From Bacteroidetes bacterium ADurb.Bin012 (lineage in GTDB: Bacteria > Bacteroidota > Bacteroidia > Bacteroidales > TTA-H9), in the NCBI GenBank assembly GCA_002071415.1, contig MWFC01000012.1, positions 1 to 48,442 on the forward strand: DNA of 48,442 nt, read 5' to 3'. A program made the position numbers and the translations under genes. Position 1 is the stretch's first letter, and each line of letters begins with the position of its first letter. This document shows positions 26,351 through 36,804 of this stretch, in pieces. Below the pieces are notes generated by a model, which saw nothing but the letters and a program-made list of their open reading frames with translations, did no database searches and was not told the DNA's origin.

Positions 26351-26378
26351 ATTTTGATTACTCTTCGTACTCCATAGA

Positions 26379-27035
26379 ATGAAGTCGAAAAATAAAGCCA
26401 TCTGGCTTGCTATAGGAACTGTTGCCCTCGTCTTGTTTGTTGATCAAGTCTTGAAAATTTGGATTAAAACACACTTCTTTTTAGGAGAAGAAATTCCAGT
26501 TTTCGATAATTGGTTTTTCCTTCATTTTGTCGAAAATGAAGGAATGGCTTTCGGTTTTAGCTTTGGAGGCAATTCGGGAAAGATATTACTAAGCCTCTTG
26601 CGAATTGTAGCTGTTTTAGCTATTGGGTATTACTTATATCTACTTATTAAAAGAGAATCAAAACCTTTAAAGATAATAGTTTTTAGTCTCATTTTTGCTG
26701 GAGCACTGGGCAATATCATCGATAGTTGTTTCTATGGTCTTATATTCACTGAAAGTACTTATTATCAAATTGCCTCATTCACATTGAAAAATGGGTACGC
26801 CCCTTTTTTACACGGTAGAGTTGTGGATATGCTTTATTTTCCATTGATTGAAACCCAATGGCCAACTTGGTTCCCGTTTATTGGGGGCCAGGAATTTCAG
26901 TTTTTTAGGCCTGTGTTTAATATTGCCGATTCTGCAATCACCATAGGGGTGTTTATGTTGATCATTTTTTACAAGAATATTTTTGAAGTTTCAGCTCAGA
27001 AAGAGGCAATCCATAAAATAAAAGAAGAATATTAA
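26379..27035 (+). CDS. lspA: Lipoprotein signal peptidase (signal peptidase II)
   Basis: A 218-residue inner-membrane aspartic protease that removes signal peptides from lipidated prolipoproteins. Four hydrophobic helices are visible (about 8-25, 68-90, 98-117, 180-200). The catalytic aspartates are D150 in GRVVDML and D184 in FNIADSAI. The early block VDQVLKIWIK and the ENEGMAFG segment (52-59) also match the family. It is longer than the E. coli enzyme (about 160 residues) because of insertions around 118-148 and 155-178, as usual in Bacteroidota. Its substrates in this window include the DUF4292, DUF4837 and LptC lipoproteins. Confidence 0.95.
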   Translation: MKSKNKAIWLAIGTVALVLFVDQVLKIWIKTHFFLGEEIPVFDNWFFLHFVENEGMAFGFSFGGNSGKILLSLLRIVAVLAIGYYLYLLIKRESKPLKIIVFSLIFAGALGNIIDSCFYGLIFTESTYYQIASFTLKNGYAPFLHGRVVDMLYFPLIETQWPTWFPFIGGQEFQFFRPVFNIADSAITIGVFMLIIFYKNIFEVSAQKEAIHKIKEEY

Positions 27036-27056
27036 ATATTGATGCTTTAACAATGT

Positions 27057-28834
<1,778 letters not shown>

Positions 28835-28921
28835 TTTTTATAAGTAATAATTGTCTCCTTGAGAATCTTCGAAAAGTAATACAACTTATTTTAAATCAAC
28901 TCTTTTAATAATATATGAAAC

Positions 28922-28946
28922 AAAAAAGGCTCATCATTGAGCCTTT
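28922..28946 (-). terminator. Terminator of the tRNA-Phe transcript
   Basis: On the minus strand, a 9-bp stem AAAGGCTCA/TGAGCCTTT with a 4-base loop runs into a T6 tract (28922-28927), 21 bases past the tRNA 3' end. Read on the plus strand the hairpin is followed by only three T residues, so it would be a weaker terminator for atpDC. Confidence 0.8.
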
Positions 28947-28967
28947 ACCATTTCATCGCCGAATGAG

Positions 28968-29040
<73 letters not shown>

Positions 29041-29059
29041 ATCATTTAGTTCGAGGCTG

Positions 29060-29090
29060 CAAAGATAAATATTTTGTGTAATCAACCAAA
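29060..29090 (-). promoter_or_regulatory. Bacteroidota promoter for tRNA-Phe
   Basis: On the minus strand TTTG (29087-29090), a 19-base spacer and TATCTTTG (29060-29067) form an excellent match to the Bacteroidota -33/-7 consensus, 19 bases before the tRNA 5' end. Confidence 0.75.
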
Positions 29091-29119
29091 ATATTCTCAA
29101 GGTTTCAATACGATTGTTA

Positions 29120-29127
29120 TAACTTTG
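29120..29127 (+). promoter_or_regulatory. Putative -7 element for coaX
   Basis: TAACTTTG matches TAnnTTTG, 11 bases before the coaX ATG at 29139, so the leader would be very short. The -33 box is not clear. It lies back to back with the tRNA-Phe promoter. Confidence 0.5.
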
Positions 29128-29138
29128 CATAAAAGCTG

Positions 29139-29873
29139 ATGTTAAATATAGCTATAGACATAGGAAATTCTATGACAAAAGTTGGTTATTTTGAGAATGA
29201 TCAACTTGTGCATTTTGAAAAAGTAAGGAAGTTAACTGCCGACCGTTTAAAAGGAATCACCAATAGATACTTTTCAAACTCTCCTGAAGCTGTTATCCTA
29301 TCGAATGTAAAAGAACACGACATCGGGTTATATAGATTTTTGAGTCAAACCTATAGATTCTATGAAGTAGGTTTTAATACTCAATATCCGATTAAGATTG
29401 CGTATAAAACTCCACATACATTGGGAAATGATAGAATAGCTGCGGCTGCGGCTGCATATTCGAAATCTTCGGGTGCCCCTGCATTGGTTATCACATGTGG
29501 AAGCTGTATTATTTATGATTTTGTCGATGAAAATGGAAACTATCTGGGAGGTGCAATTTCGCCGGGTTTAAGAATGAGATTGAAAGCTTTACATAATTTT
29601 AGCGCAAAATTACCGTTGATAAAACCGCGTTTCATTGATTCGAACTTAGGTGTTGATACCGAAACATCGATACTCTCAGGGGTAATCAATGGAATGACTT
29701 ATGAGGTAGATGGATTTATCGATGAATTTCGCACAAAAAACATTGATTTGTCTGTATTTTTAAGTGGAGGAGATATGTTGTATTTTGAAGGTAAGTTTAA
29801 AAATAGCATTTTTGCAGTTCCAAATATTGTGCTTGAAGGACTTAATAAAATTTTGCTTTTTAATGAGCGTTAA
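29139..29873 (+). CDS. coaX: Type III pantothenate kinase
   Basis: A 244-residue ASKHA-fold kinase that phosphorylates pantothenate in the first step of coenzyme A synthesis. The phosphate-binding motif is at the N terminus (IAIDIGNSMTKVGYF), with TLGNDRIAAAAA near residue 96, the second block VITCGSCIIYDFV near 117 and GGAISPGLRMR near 140. The acidic residue normally found in the D-x-G-T/C-A-x-T-type block is represented here by CGSCIIYD. Length is normal. It leads a plus-strand run with the outer-membrane protein gene, which overlaps its end by 11 bases. Confidence 0.94.
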   Translation: MLNIAIDIGNSMTKVGYFENDQLVHFEKVRKLTADRLKGITNRYFSNSPEAVILSNVKEHDIGLYRFLSQTYRFYEVGFNTQYPIKIAYKTPHTLGNDRIAAAAAAYSKSSGAPALVITCGSCIIYDFVDENGNYLGGAISPGLRMRLKALHNFSAKLPLIKPRFIDSNLGVDTETSILSGVINGMTYEVDGFIDEFRTKNIDLSVFLSGGDMLYFEGKFKNSIFAVPNIVLEGLNKILLFNER

Positions 29874-31152
29874 TAGAAAGATATTGTTTGTTCTTCCTCT
29901 AATCATGATGGCTTGTCTCTCAAAGAAAAGCCTTTCACAATCGAGTATTACTTCCCCCTATTCGCATTATGGCATAGGTGACTTGTCAAGCATAAGTAAT
30001 ACGAGAAATAGAACGATGGGTTCAATTGGCTACGCCCAAAGAGGATTTTACAATGTGAATCCCATAAATCCCGCTTCTTATACTTCTTATGATTCGATGT
30101 CGTTTGTCTTTGAGGGTGGCATGAAAAGTTCCTTCGTAACTTTGAAAACATCTGGAATTTCGGAGAGCGCTACGAGTGCAAGCTTAGACTTCTTGTTCTT
30201 TGGTTTTCCTGTTTCTCGAAGAATTGGAGTAAGTTTCGGAACCATGCCATTTTCGACCGTTGGTTATAAAATTCTCCAAAAACAAACAGATCCCATGTTA
30301 GGAGAGGTCAATTATTATTACCAAGGAGATGGGGGTCTTAATCAGTACTATATAGGAGCTGCATTTAAGTTACACAAAAATTTTTCTATTGGCTTCAATG
30401 CAATCTATTTAGCGGGCAATTTAGAAAGGAGCCGCTTATTACATTTCCCTGATTCGGTAGCTATATTGAACACCAGGATTAAAGATAACATTCATATTAG
30501 TGATATTTCTTACTCTGCTGGTATTCAATATCATAGAACTTTATCGAAAGGAAATTTGTTCAATCTGGGTGCAACAGTCAGTTATGGAAATAAACTTAAC
30601 ACCAATACCGACAAACTCTCGGAAACTTTGTTTGGGGGTATTAATGGAGGCTATGAACTCTATAAGGATACAATAGAATATATATCGGATATAGAGGGCG
30701 ATTTAAAATTGCCTCTTCATTTTGGAGGTGGATTTTTATACGAAATTCCCGAAAAGCTATGTTTTGGCGCTGATTTTATGTATTCGTTCTGGGAAGATTA
30801 CACTATATCTGGGAAGTCCGATTCATTGAAAAATAGTTACCGAATTAATGCAGGTGTGGAATGGATCCCCGACAATAGACCAATATCGAAATACTGGCAA
30901 AAAATCAGGTATCGTTTTGGGATTAATTATAACGATACGTATTTGAGACTCAACGGAACCAATATTAATGAATTTACTGCCAGTATTGGCTTTGGACTCC
31001 CTTTGAGACGGCAGGCAGCCTCGATTAATTTTGGCGCAGAATTTGGTAACAGAGGTACAATACATAATCAATTGATCAAAGAAAATAATTTTAAAATATA
31101 TATAGGCATCTCCATAACAGAACGCTGGTTTGTAAAACGTAAATATAATTAG
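29863..31152 (+). CDS. Outer-membrane beta-barrel protein
   Basis: The frame opens at 29764, inside coaX, but the ATG at 29863 starts a signal peptide (SVNRKILFVLPLIMMACLSK...LSQ) and gives 429 residues. The mature N terminus reads SPYSHYGIGDLSS, followed by the GFYNVNPINPASYTSYDS region typical of Bacteroidota barrel proteins that follow coaX. The rest alternates short amphipathic strands with aromatic ends and ends in the strand ITERWFVKRKYN. It probably forms a FadL-like or related outer-membrane barrel; the transported substrate is unknown. It overlaps coaX by 11 bases. Confidence 0.78.
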   Translation: MSVNRKILFVLPLIMMACLSKKSLSQSSITSPYSHYGIGDLSSISNTRNRTMGSIGYAQRGFYNVNPINPASYTSYDSMSFVFEGGMKSSFVTLKTSGISESATSASLDFLFFGFPVSRRIGVSFGTMPFSTVGYKILQKQTDPMLGEVNYYYQGDGGLNQYYIGAAFKLHKNFSIGFNAIYLAGNLERSRLLHFPDSVAILNTRIKDNIHISDISYSAGIQYHRTLSKGNLFNLGATVSYGNKLNTNTDKLSETLFGGINGGYELYKDTIEYISDIEGDLKLPLHFGGGFLYEIPEKLCFGADFMYSFWEDYTISGKSDSLKNSYRINAGVEWIPDNRPISKYWQKIRYRFGINYNDTYLRLNGTNINEFTASIGFGLPLRRQAASINFGAEFGNRGTIHNQLIKENNFKIYIGISITERWFVKRKYN

Positions 31153-31170
31153 ATAAAACATTATTATAAA

Positions 31171-32544
31171 ATGAAGACAAATAAAACCATCCTTTATTTC
31201 ATTGTTAGTTTACTTCTTTCTTTGGGAAGCATTCGAGTATTTGGCCAAGTTTCGGCTTGTAATGAAAAGGCAAAATACGGACAGGACAGTGTTGAATGTG
31301 TGAAAAATCTCTCCCTTTATCGAGAACCGGTCAAACAAAAAAACTATAAAGATGCTTACAGGCACTGGCGGTGGGTTTATCAAAATTGCCCCTGCGCAAG
31401 TCAGTTTACTTTTGTAGATGGTATTAAGATTATGGAATATCGTCTTGAAAATGAGAAAGATCCTCTACGGAAGAATCAGATCATCGACAGTCTTCTTGAA
31501 ATTTATGATGCAAGGATTAAATATTTCCCGATTAATCCCTCCAATGGGCAATCTCAGGTAGGAAGTATTCTTACCAGAAAGGCTCTGGATTGTTTTACCT
31601 ATAAACCCGATAAACCAGAAGAAGCGTTCCAAATTATCAAAAGAGCCATCGAAATAGATGGGGCAGAAGTTCTGCCCAGTGGATTTCAAGTTTATATGGA
31701 AGCAGCCATCGAAATGGTAAAGAAAGAACTGGCTGACAAAACCCTCGTAGTCGATGTATATGACCAGTTGAGCGACTTAATGGATCAGGCCATGGATAAT
31801 GCTCACACGGATTCTGTCGCTATAAAGAAATACTATCTTATCAAAAACAATATAGAGGTACTATTCGAACCCTTTGCCACGTGCGAAGACCTTGTGAACA
31901 TCTATCATTCCAAGTTTAATCAAAATCCGAATGACACAACTCTTTTGAAGAAGATCACTAAGGTCCTCGATAAAAAGCAATGCACTGACAGCGAATTATT
32001 TTTTGCTGCAACGGAAAATCTTCATAAAATCGAACCCTCGGCCAATAGTGCATATTTAATGGCATTAAAATATATCAAAGAAGAAAAATGGGACGTAGCA
32101 AAAAAATATCTCGAGGAGAGTCTTCAGTTATATAAACCAGACGAATTGAATAAAAAGGCGAGAATTTACCATTTATTGGGTCAGGTTTACCTTGCTCAAA
32201 AGAGCTTTCCGGCAGCCAGAAGCATGGCACAAAAAATTCTGGAAATCAATCCCAACAACGGAGAAGCATATATTATCATAGGAGATGCTTATGCACTTTC
32301 GGCTTCACAATGTGGTGATAATGAACTCACTAAACGTGCAGCTTATTGGGCTGCTGTTGATAAATACATGCAAGCCCGCCGTTTAGACCCGCGAGTCGAA
32401 GAAATTGCAACAAAGCGAATAGCGACTTATTCGAGTTATTTTCCAAGCATCGAGACCATATTTTTCTATGGCTTGAAGCAGGGTGAAAGTTATAGAGTGG
32501 AATGTTGGATAAATGAAACTACTACGGTTAGGCCTGCCAGGTAA
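31171..32544 (+). CDS. Exported TPR-repeat protein (coaX-lptC cluster)
   Basis: A 457-residue protein with a signal peptide (KTNKTILYFIVSLLLSLGSIR...FGQ). The N-terminal region contains three cysteines in CNEKAKYGQDSVEC and YQNCPCASQF, which could form disulfides. Tetratricopeptide repeats fill the C-terminal half (for example ARIYHLLGQVYLAQKSFPAA and GEAYIIIGDAYALSASQCGD). The tail near residues 430-457 (FFYGLKQGESYRVECWINE) looks beta-rich. Proteins of this type follow the coaX/OMP pair in many Bacteroidota and are presumed to belong to an envelope assembly complex. No enzyme motif is visible. lptC starts 7 bases after its stop. Confidence 0.82.
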   Translation: MKTNKTILYFIVSLLLSLGSIRVFGQVSACNEKAKYGQDSVECVKNLSLYREPVKQKNYKDAYRHWRWVYQNCPCASQFTFVDGIKIMEYRLENEKDPLRKNQIIDSLLEIYDARIKYFPINPSNGQSQVGSILTRKALDCFTYKPDKPEEAFQIIKRAIEIDGAEVLPSGFQVYMEAAIEMVKKELADKTLVVDVYDQLSDLMDQAMDNAHTDSVAIKKYYLIKNNIEVLFEPFATCEDLVNIYHSKFNQNPNDTTLLKKITKVLDKKQCTDSELFFAATENLHKIEPSANSAYLMALKYIKEEKWDVAKKYLEESLQLYKPDELNKKARIYHLLGQVYLAQKSFPAARSMAQKILEINPNNGEAYIIIGDAYALSASQCGDNELTKRAAYWAAVDKYMQARRLDPRVEEIATKRIATYSSYFPSIETIFFYGLKQGESYRVECWINETTTVRPAR

Positions 32545-32551
32545 AGTAAAA

Positions 32552-33130
32552 ATGAACTCATCGGTATTTTATGAATATAGAGTTTCAGTATTTTTTATTA
32601 CGGCCATTGCCATTTTAATGGTAATGGCCGTTTCCTGTAAGAACGATATGAAAAGAATTCAGGAATTGACGGCAATAGATACCTTACCCGACGAAGTAAT
32701 TAAAAATATTCAGCTTAGATACGTTGATTCAGGTAGAGTTACAAGTCTGTTGAAAAGTCCCTTGCTTTACACTTATTCCACACCCGAGGCAAAAACTATT
32801 TTCCCACAAGGCCTCGAAGTTTATTTTTACGATAAGCAAATGAGGATAACGGCTTCACTCACTTCACGCTTTGGAATCAATTATATGAATGAGAAACGCA
32901 TTGAGGTGAAGAACAATGTTGTGGTAACGAATATGGAAAAGGGAGAAAAACTAGAAACCGAAGAACTTGCATGGGACCAGAGAAAGGGTAAAATATTCAC
33001 TGAAGCCAATATCAAAATCACCACACCCGATAAGATTATTTTTGGACGAGGTCTTGAATCGGATGATAATTTTAGGAGAAGAATCATAAGAAATGTCTCC
33101 GGTGAAATTCTGGTAGAAGATGAACAATAA
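32552..33130 (+). CDS. lptC: LPS export protein LptC (lipoprotein-like N terminus)
   Basis: The start is set at the ATG 7 bases after the TPR stop; the frame extends upstream to 32513. The 192-residue product has an N-terminal hydrophobic segment ending in a lipobox-like MAVSC, followed by a beta-jellyroll LptC/LptA-type domain. Recognisable pieces are KSPLLYTYSTPEAKTIFPQG, the YDKQMRITASL strand and VVVTNMEKGEKLETEELAW. LptC passes LPS from LptB2FG to the periplasmic LptA bridge. In Bacteroidota LptC is often a lipoprotein instead of a bitopic membrane protein. It links functionally to lpxK in this window. Confidence 0.88.
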   Translation: MNSSVFYEYRVSVFFITAIAILMVMAVSCKNDMKRIQELTAIDTLPDEVIKNIQLRYVDSGRVTSLLKSPLLYTYSTPEAKTIFPQGLEVYFYDKQMRITASLTSRFGINYMNEKRIEVKNNVVVTNMEKGEKLETEELAWDQRKGKIFTEANIKITTPDKIIFGRGLESDDNFRRRIIRNVSGEILVEDEQ

Positions 33131-33155
33131 ATTTTTGCGTGATTTATAATTGATA

Positions 33156-34424
33156 ATGGGAAATAACTACATCATAGTCGTCATCTCACTATTGTTTTCA
33201 GCCTTATTTTCAGGATCGGAAATGGCATTTTTCACTGCCAACCGGCTCAAAATCGCTCTGGCTAAAAACAATAAATCGTGGTCGGCTGTCATACTCTCAA
33301 AATTTGTAGAAAATCCCTCAGCTTTCATTGCCACTATGCTATTGGGAAATACGATAACTCTTGTGGTATACAGCCTAGCTATGGAACCCATTCTTTCTCA
33401 TGAGATTTTCCCAAGAATCGGATTAGGAAACATCCCGTCTACCAGCTTGATTCTTTTTCTTCAAACCTTGATCTCAACCTTGATCGTACTCGTTTTCGCA
33501 GAATTTTTACCAAAATCACTTTTCAAAATACAACCCAATGTTATCTTGAATTTTTTAGCTATTCCACTATATATCATTTATTTAATACTATTCCCTATTG
33601 TTTATTTGGTTAACAAAATGTCCCATATCTTTATTGTAAAGATTTTGAAGCAGGAATTGCCTTCTCAAGATACCTCCATCACATGGGTCGATCTTGACAA
33701 ATTTATAAGAGAATTTACGCAATCCACTGGAAATAAGCATATTGAACAAGAAGCACATATATTACAAGCCGCTCTCGACTTCAAGGAAACAAAATTGCGG
33801 GAGTGCATGGTTCCGCGCACCGAACTGGTTGCTGTGGAAAAGAATGAAAGCATCCCTATATTGATCAATAAATTTGTCGAAACTGGTCATTCCAAGATAT
33901 TGGTATATAATTCGACCATAGATGATATTATTGGCTATGTACACTCGTTCGATCTATTCAATAAGCCAACTGATTTGCAAAGCATTATACGAAAAGTAGA
34001 ATATTTTCCTGAAACCATGACTGCCGACAAAGCTCTAAAAAAGCTTACTCATGATAAAATCAGTGTAGCCATCATTCTCGATGAGTTTGGAGGAACATCG
34101 GGGATGGTAACCCTGGAAGACCTTATAGAAGAGATTTTTGGAGAAATTAACGACGAGTATGATTCTAATTCAGTGAATGACAGAAAAATCAATGAAAAGG
34201 AATATATATTTTCAGGACGGGCCGAGATCGACTATATAAACAACAAATACAATCTTGGATTACCCGAATCGGATGAGTATGAAACCATTGCTGGATTAAT
34301 TATACATTATTATGAAGGGATACCTTCAAACAACGAACAAATAACCATCGAGCCCTATTGTTTCCAAATCCTTCAATCGACTGGCAAAAGAATCGAAAAG
34401 GTGAGAATGACGCTAAAAAATTAA
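33156..34424 (+). CDS. CNNM/CorC hemolysin-family membrane protein
   Basis: A 422-residue protein; the ATG at 33156 is preferred over the TTG at 33150. The N-terminal DUF21/CNNM domain has four hydrophobic segments (about 1-20, 55-80, 90-115, 125-155) and the block SGSEMAFFTANRLKI. A CBS-domain pair follows (about 200-330, with MVPRTELVAV and VAIILDEFGGTSGMVTLEDL). The C terminus is a CorC_HlyC domain (about 345-420). CNNM proteins transport or sense Mg2+ (and perhaps other divalent ions), with the CBS pair binding nucleotides. In Bacteroidota a member next to this cluster is called GldE or hemolysin, but no gliding genes are seen here. Confidence 0.88.
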   Translation: MGNNYIIVVISLLFSALFSGSEMAFFTANRLKIALAKNNKSWSAVILSKFVENPSAFIATMLLGNTITLVVYSLAMEPILSHEIFPRIGLGNIPSTSLILFLQTLISTLIVLVFAEFLPKSLFKIQPNVILNFLAIPLYIIYLILFPIVYLVNKMSHIFIVKILKQELPSQDTSITWVDLDKFIREFTQSTGNKHIEQEAHILQAALDFKETKLRECMVPRTELVAVEKNESIPILINKFVETGHSKILVYNSTIDDIIGYVHSFDLFNKPTDLQSIIRKVEYFPETMTADKALKKLTHDKISVAIILDEFGGTSGMVTLEDLIEEIFGEINDEYDSNSVNDRKINEKEYIFSGRAEIDYINNKYNLGLPESDEYETIAGLIIHYYEGIPSNNEQITIEPYCFQILQSTGKRIEKVRMTLKN

Positions 34425-34533
34425 AATTCGACCATTTTTAAATAAGGGTTCGATTGATAATGGTTGTAAATAATGACCCAAGAGATTAACCCAGGAATGA
34501 AAAGAAAAATTTTTCCTTTTGCTTTGATTTCTG

Positions 34534-34541
34534 TACTTTTG
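34534..34541 (+). promoter_or_regulatory. Putative -7 element for the PpiD-like gene
   Basis: TACTTTTG matches TAnnTTTG, 22 bases before the ATG at 34564, inside the 139-base gap after the CNNM gene. Upstream TTTG copies are at sub-optimal distances. Confidence 0.45.
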
Positions 34542-34563
34542 CTGGCTTTAAAAAATACATCAA

Positions 34564-36678
34564 ATGGCTATTTTAGGAAACATTAGAAAACGTTCAGGTG
34601 TTGCAATAATCTTTGTGGGTGTTGCTATTTTGGCCTTCGTTTTGGGCGATATCGGTAAAAGCACATGGAGAAACCCTACCGCCATAGGAGTGGTTGCGGG
34701 TGAAAAGATCTCATACATTGATTTCGAAAAGAAGGTCGAGGAAAATTTGGGATACACCAAGCAAAGCACCCAAAAGGAAGCCCTTTCTACAGAAGAAATT
34801 TATTCTGTAAGACAAAATACCTGGAATCAGCTTGTCAACCAGATTATCATGGGAAAAGCCTTCAAGGAAACTGGCCTTAGCATTTCGCAGGATGAGTTGA
34901 CTGATCTGATTCAAGGCCCAAACCCTCATAAATATATTCTACAGAATTTCCAAAACCCCCAAACAGGTCTTCTGGATAGAGAATTGTTGATAAACTTTCT
35001 TCAAACCCTCGATCAGCGAGAACCTGAAATTCAGAAACAAATGGAAAATCTCATTGAAGCTATAAGAGAAGATAGACTCAACACAAAATTCAATGTTCTA
35101 ATAGGTAAAGCCTACTACATGCCGCGGCCATTGGTATTAAAGGATTACCAATTGAAAAATGTTAAAGCCTCTTTCAACTTTGTAGCCCAAAGTTTTACAT
35201 TGATTCCAGATAGCCTTGTCAAAATTACCGACAAAGACCTGCTTGCTTATTACGAAAAGCATAAACAATATTATGAACAGGAAGAAAGCAGAGACATAGA
35301 TTATGTTGTTTTTGATGTTTTGCCTTCGGCTGAAGATTATGCAATGGCAGAAAACGAAATTAGACGGTTATACGAGGAAATGTCCACTACGACCGATATC
35401 GTCAATTTTGTAAATTTTAATTCCGACGAAAAGTACGACAGCTCATTTAAAAAGAAGGGCACCTTGCCCGTTCAGATCGATTCCATTATGTTTAACTCAC
35501 CCATAGGAACAATGGCGGGACCATGGATGGACAATAACGTTTATTATATAGCCAAACTAATGGATGTTCAGGAGAGGCCTGATAGCCTCAAGGCGTCGCA
35601 TATTCTTATTTCCTACAAAGGCGCTTATGGAGCCAGTCAAGACATAAAGCGCACGAGAGAGGAAGCCAAAAAACTTGCAGATAGCTTGATGGCTGTGTTA
35701 AAAGCCGATAAGAAAAAATTGGCCGAAATAGCTGCAAAATTCTCCGATGATCCATCCGTTACACAAAATTCAGGAGATTTAGGCTGGTTTGCCGATGGTC
35801 AGATGATTTATCCATTCAACCAAGCAGTGTTGAAAACGAAAGTTGGTGATTTTACTACTGTGGAATCGGCGTTTGGTTACCATGTAATTGAAGTTACAGG
35901 GAAAACGACTCCAATTAAGAAAGTACGAGTAGCAATTTTGAAGAAAGTCATTAATCCGAGTACTCGTACTCAGCAAAAGATTTATGCTCAAGCAAGTACT
36001 TTTGCTGCCCAATGTAAAACAAGAGATGATTTCGATAAAAAAGTTCAGGAATTAGGGTTGAACAAACGGTCGAAGGATTATTTGAATGCAATGGATATGG
36101 GTTTGCCCGGTATCGATGATTCGAGAGATATCGTTCGCTGGGCATTTAGCAAAGAAGTAAAACTAGGAGCGATTTCCGATGTGAAAGAATTTGGCAATAA
36201 ATTCGTAGTTGCCACACTAAAAAAAATTCATCCCAAAGGCATTGCTCCACTTGAAGATATCAAAGAAGGCATTGAAGCATCCGTGAAAAAGGAAAAGAAA
36301 GTTCAAATGCTGGCTGCAAAAATGAAAGAAGTTCAAACAAAGGACCTGTATGAATTGGCAATTAGATTAAACGCCAAGGTCGATACAGCTTCTGATATAA
36401 CTTTTTACACCTATAATATTCCTGGCATAGGAAGAGAGCCAAATCTTATTGGAACAGTTTTTTCGCTGAATCCCAATGAAGTCTCCGATCCTATCGAAGG
36501 TATTAACAATGCTTTTGTTGCTAAGGTGAAGTCCTTTACCGATGCTCCGGCAAAGTCAGATTTCACATTTGAAACGAAACAACTCGAAAACAATTTTTTT
36601 GCCCGCAGCAGCTCAGGAACTTACAAAGCGCTGGAAAAACTGGCAGAAATTGAGGATAATCGTGTGTTGTTCTATTGA
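34564..36678 (+). CDS. PpiD/SurA-type periplasmic peptidyl-prolyl isomerase
   Basis: A 704-residue protein with an N-terminal signal-anchor helix (about 11-29: SGVAIIFVGVAILAFVLGD). A SurA_N-type chaperone region follows (35-230), with the typical SYIDFEKKVEENLGYTKQ and TWNQLVNQIIM helices. One parvulin PPIC domain is visible at about 342-448 (LKASHILISYKGAYG onward, with GDLGWFADGQM and FGYHVIEVTG). The C-terminal region is helical, chaperone-like. PpiD-type proteins are anchored in the inner membrane near SecYEG and help newly exported outer-membrane proteins fold. It ends the coaX-to-ppiD run and has a strong terminator 40 bases downstream. Confidence 0.92.
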   Translation: MAILGNIRKRSGVAIIFVGVAILAFVLGDIGKSTWRNPTAIGVVAGEKISYIDFEKKVEENLGYTKQSTQKEALSTEEIYSVRQNTWNQLVNQIIMGKAFKETGLSISQDELTDLIQGPNPHKYILQNFQNPQTGLLDRELLINFLQTLDQREPEIQKQMENLIEAIREDRLNTKFNVLIGKAYYMPRPLVLKDYQLKNVKASFNFVAQSFTLIPDSLVKITDKDLLAYYEKHKQYYEQEESRDIDYVVFDVLPSAEDYAMAENEIRRLYEEMSTTTDIVNFVNFNSDEKYDSSFKKKGTLPVQIDSIMFNSPIGTMAGPWMDNNVYYIAKLMDVQERPDSLKASHILISYKGAYGASQDIKRTREEAKKLADSLMAVLKADKKKLAEIAAKFSDDPSVTQNSGDLGWFADGQMIYPFNQAVLKTKVGDFTTVESAFGYHVIEVTGKTTPIKKVRVAILKKVINPSTRTQQKIYAQASTFAAQCKTRDDFDKKVQELGLNKRSKDYLNAMDMGLPGIDDSRDIVRWAFSKEVKLGAISDVKEFGNKFVVATLKKIHPKGIAPLEDIKEGIEASVKKEKKVQMLAAKMKEVQTKDLYELAIRLNAKVDTASDITFYTYNIPGIGREPNLIGTVFSLNPNEVSDPIEGINNAFVAKVKSFTDAPAKSDFTFETKQLENNFFARSSSGTYKALEKLAEIEDNRVLFY

Positions 36679-36718
36679 TGGAATTTCCACAAGAGGCGGA
36701 AAAAATTCTTTTTTCTAG

Positions 36719-36747
36719 AAACCAGCTTTACACAAGCTGGTTTTTTT
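36719..36747 (+). terminator. Rho-independent terminator after the PpiD-like gene
   Basis: A 10-bp stem AAACCAGCTT/AAGCTGGTTT with a 5-base loop (36729-36733) leads directly into a T7 tract ending at 36747. It closes the coaX-ppiD transcription run before dnaG. Confidence 0.9.
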
Positions 36748-36804
36748 AACTTTACCTAATCTATTTGCTCCATTCGTAATAATTTTGAAAAATTTTTTTC
36801 GATC

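Noticed and set aside
28835..28967. Riboswitch or small RNA between atpC and tRNA-Phe
   Set aside because: The only structure is the tRNA terminator hairpin; the remainder is short and AT-rich.
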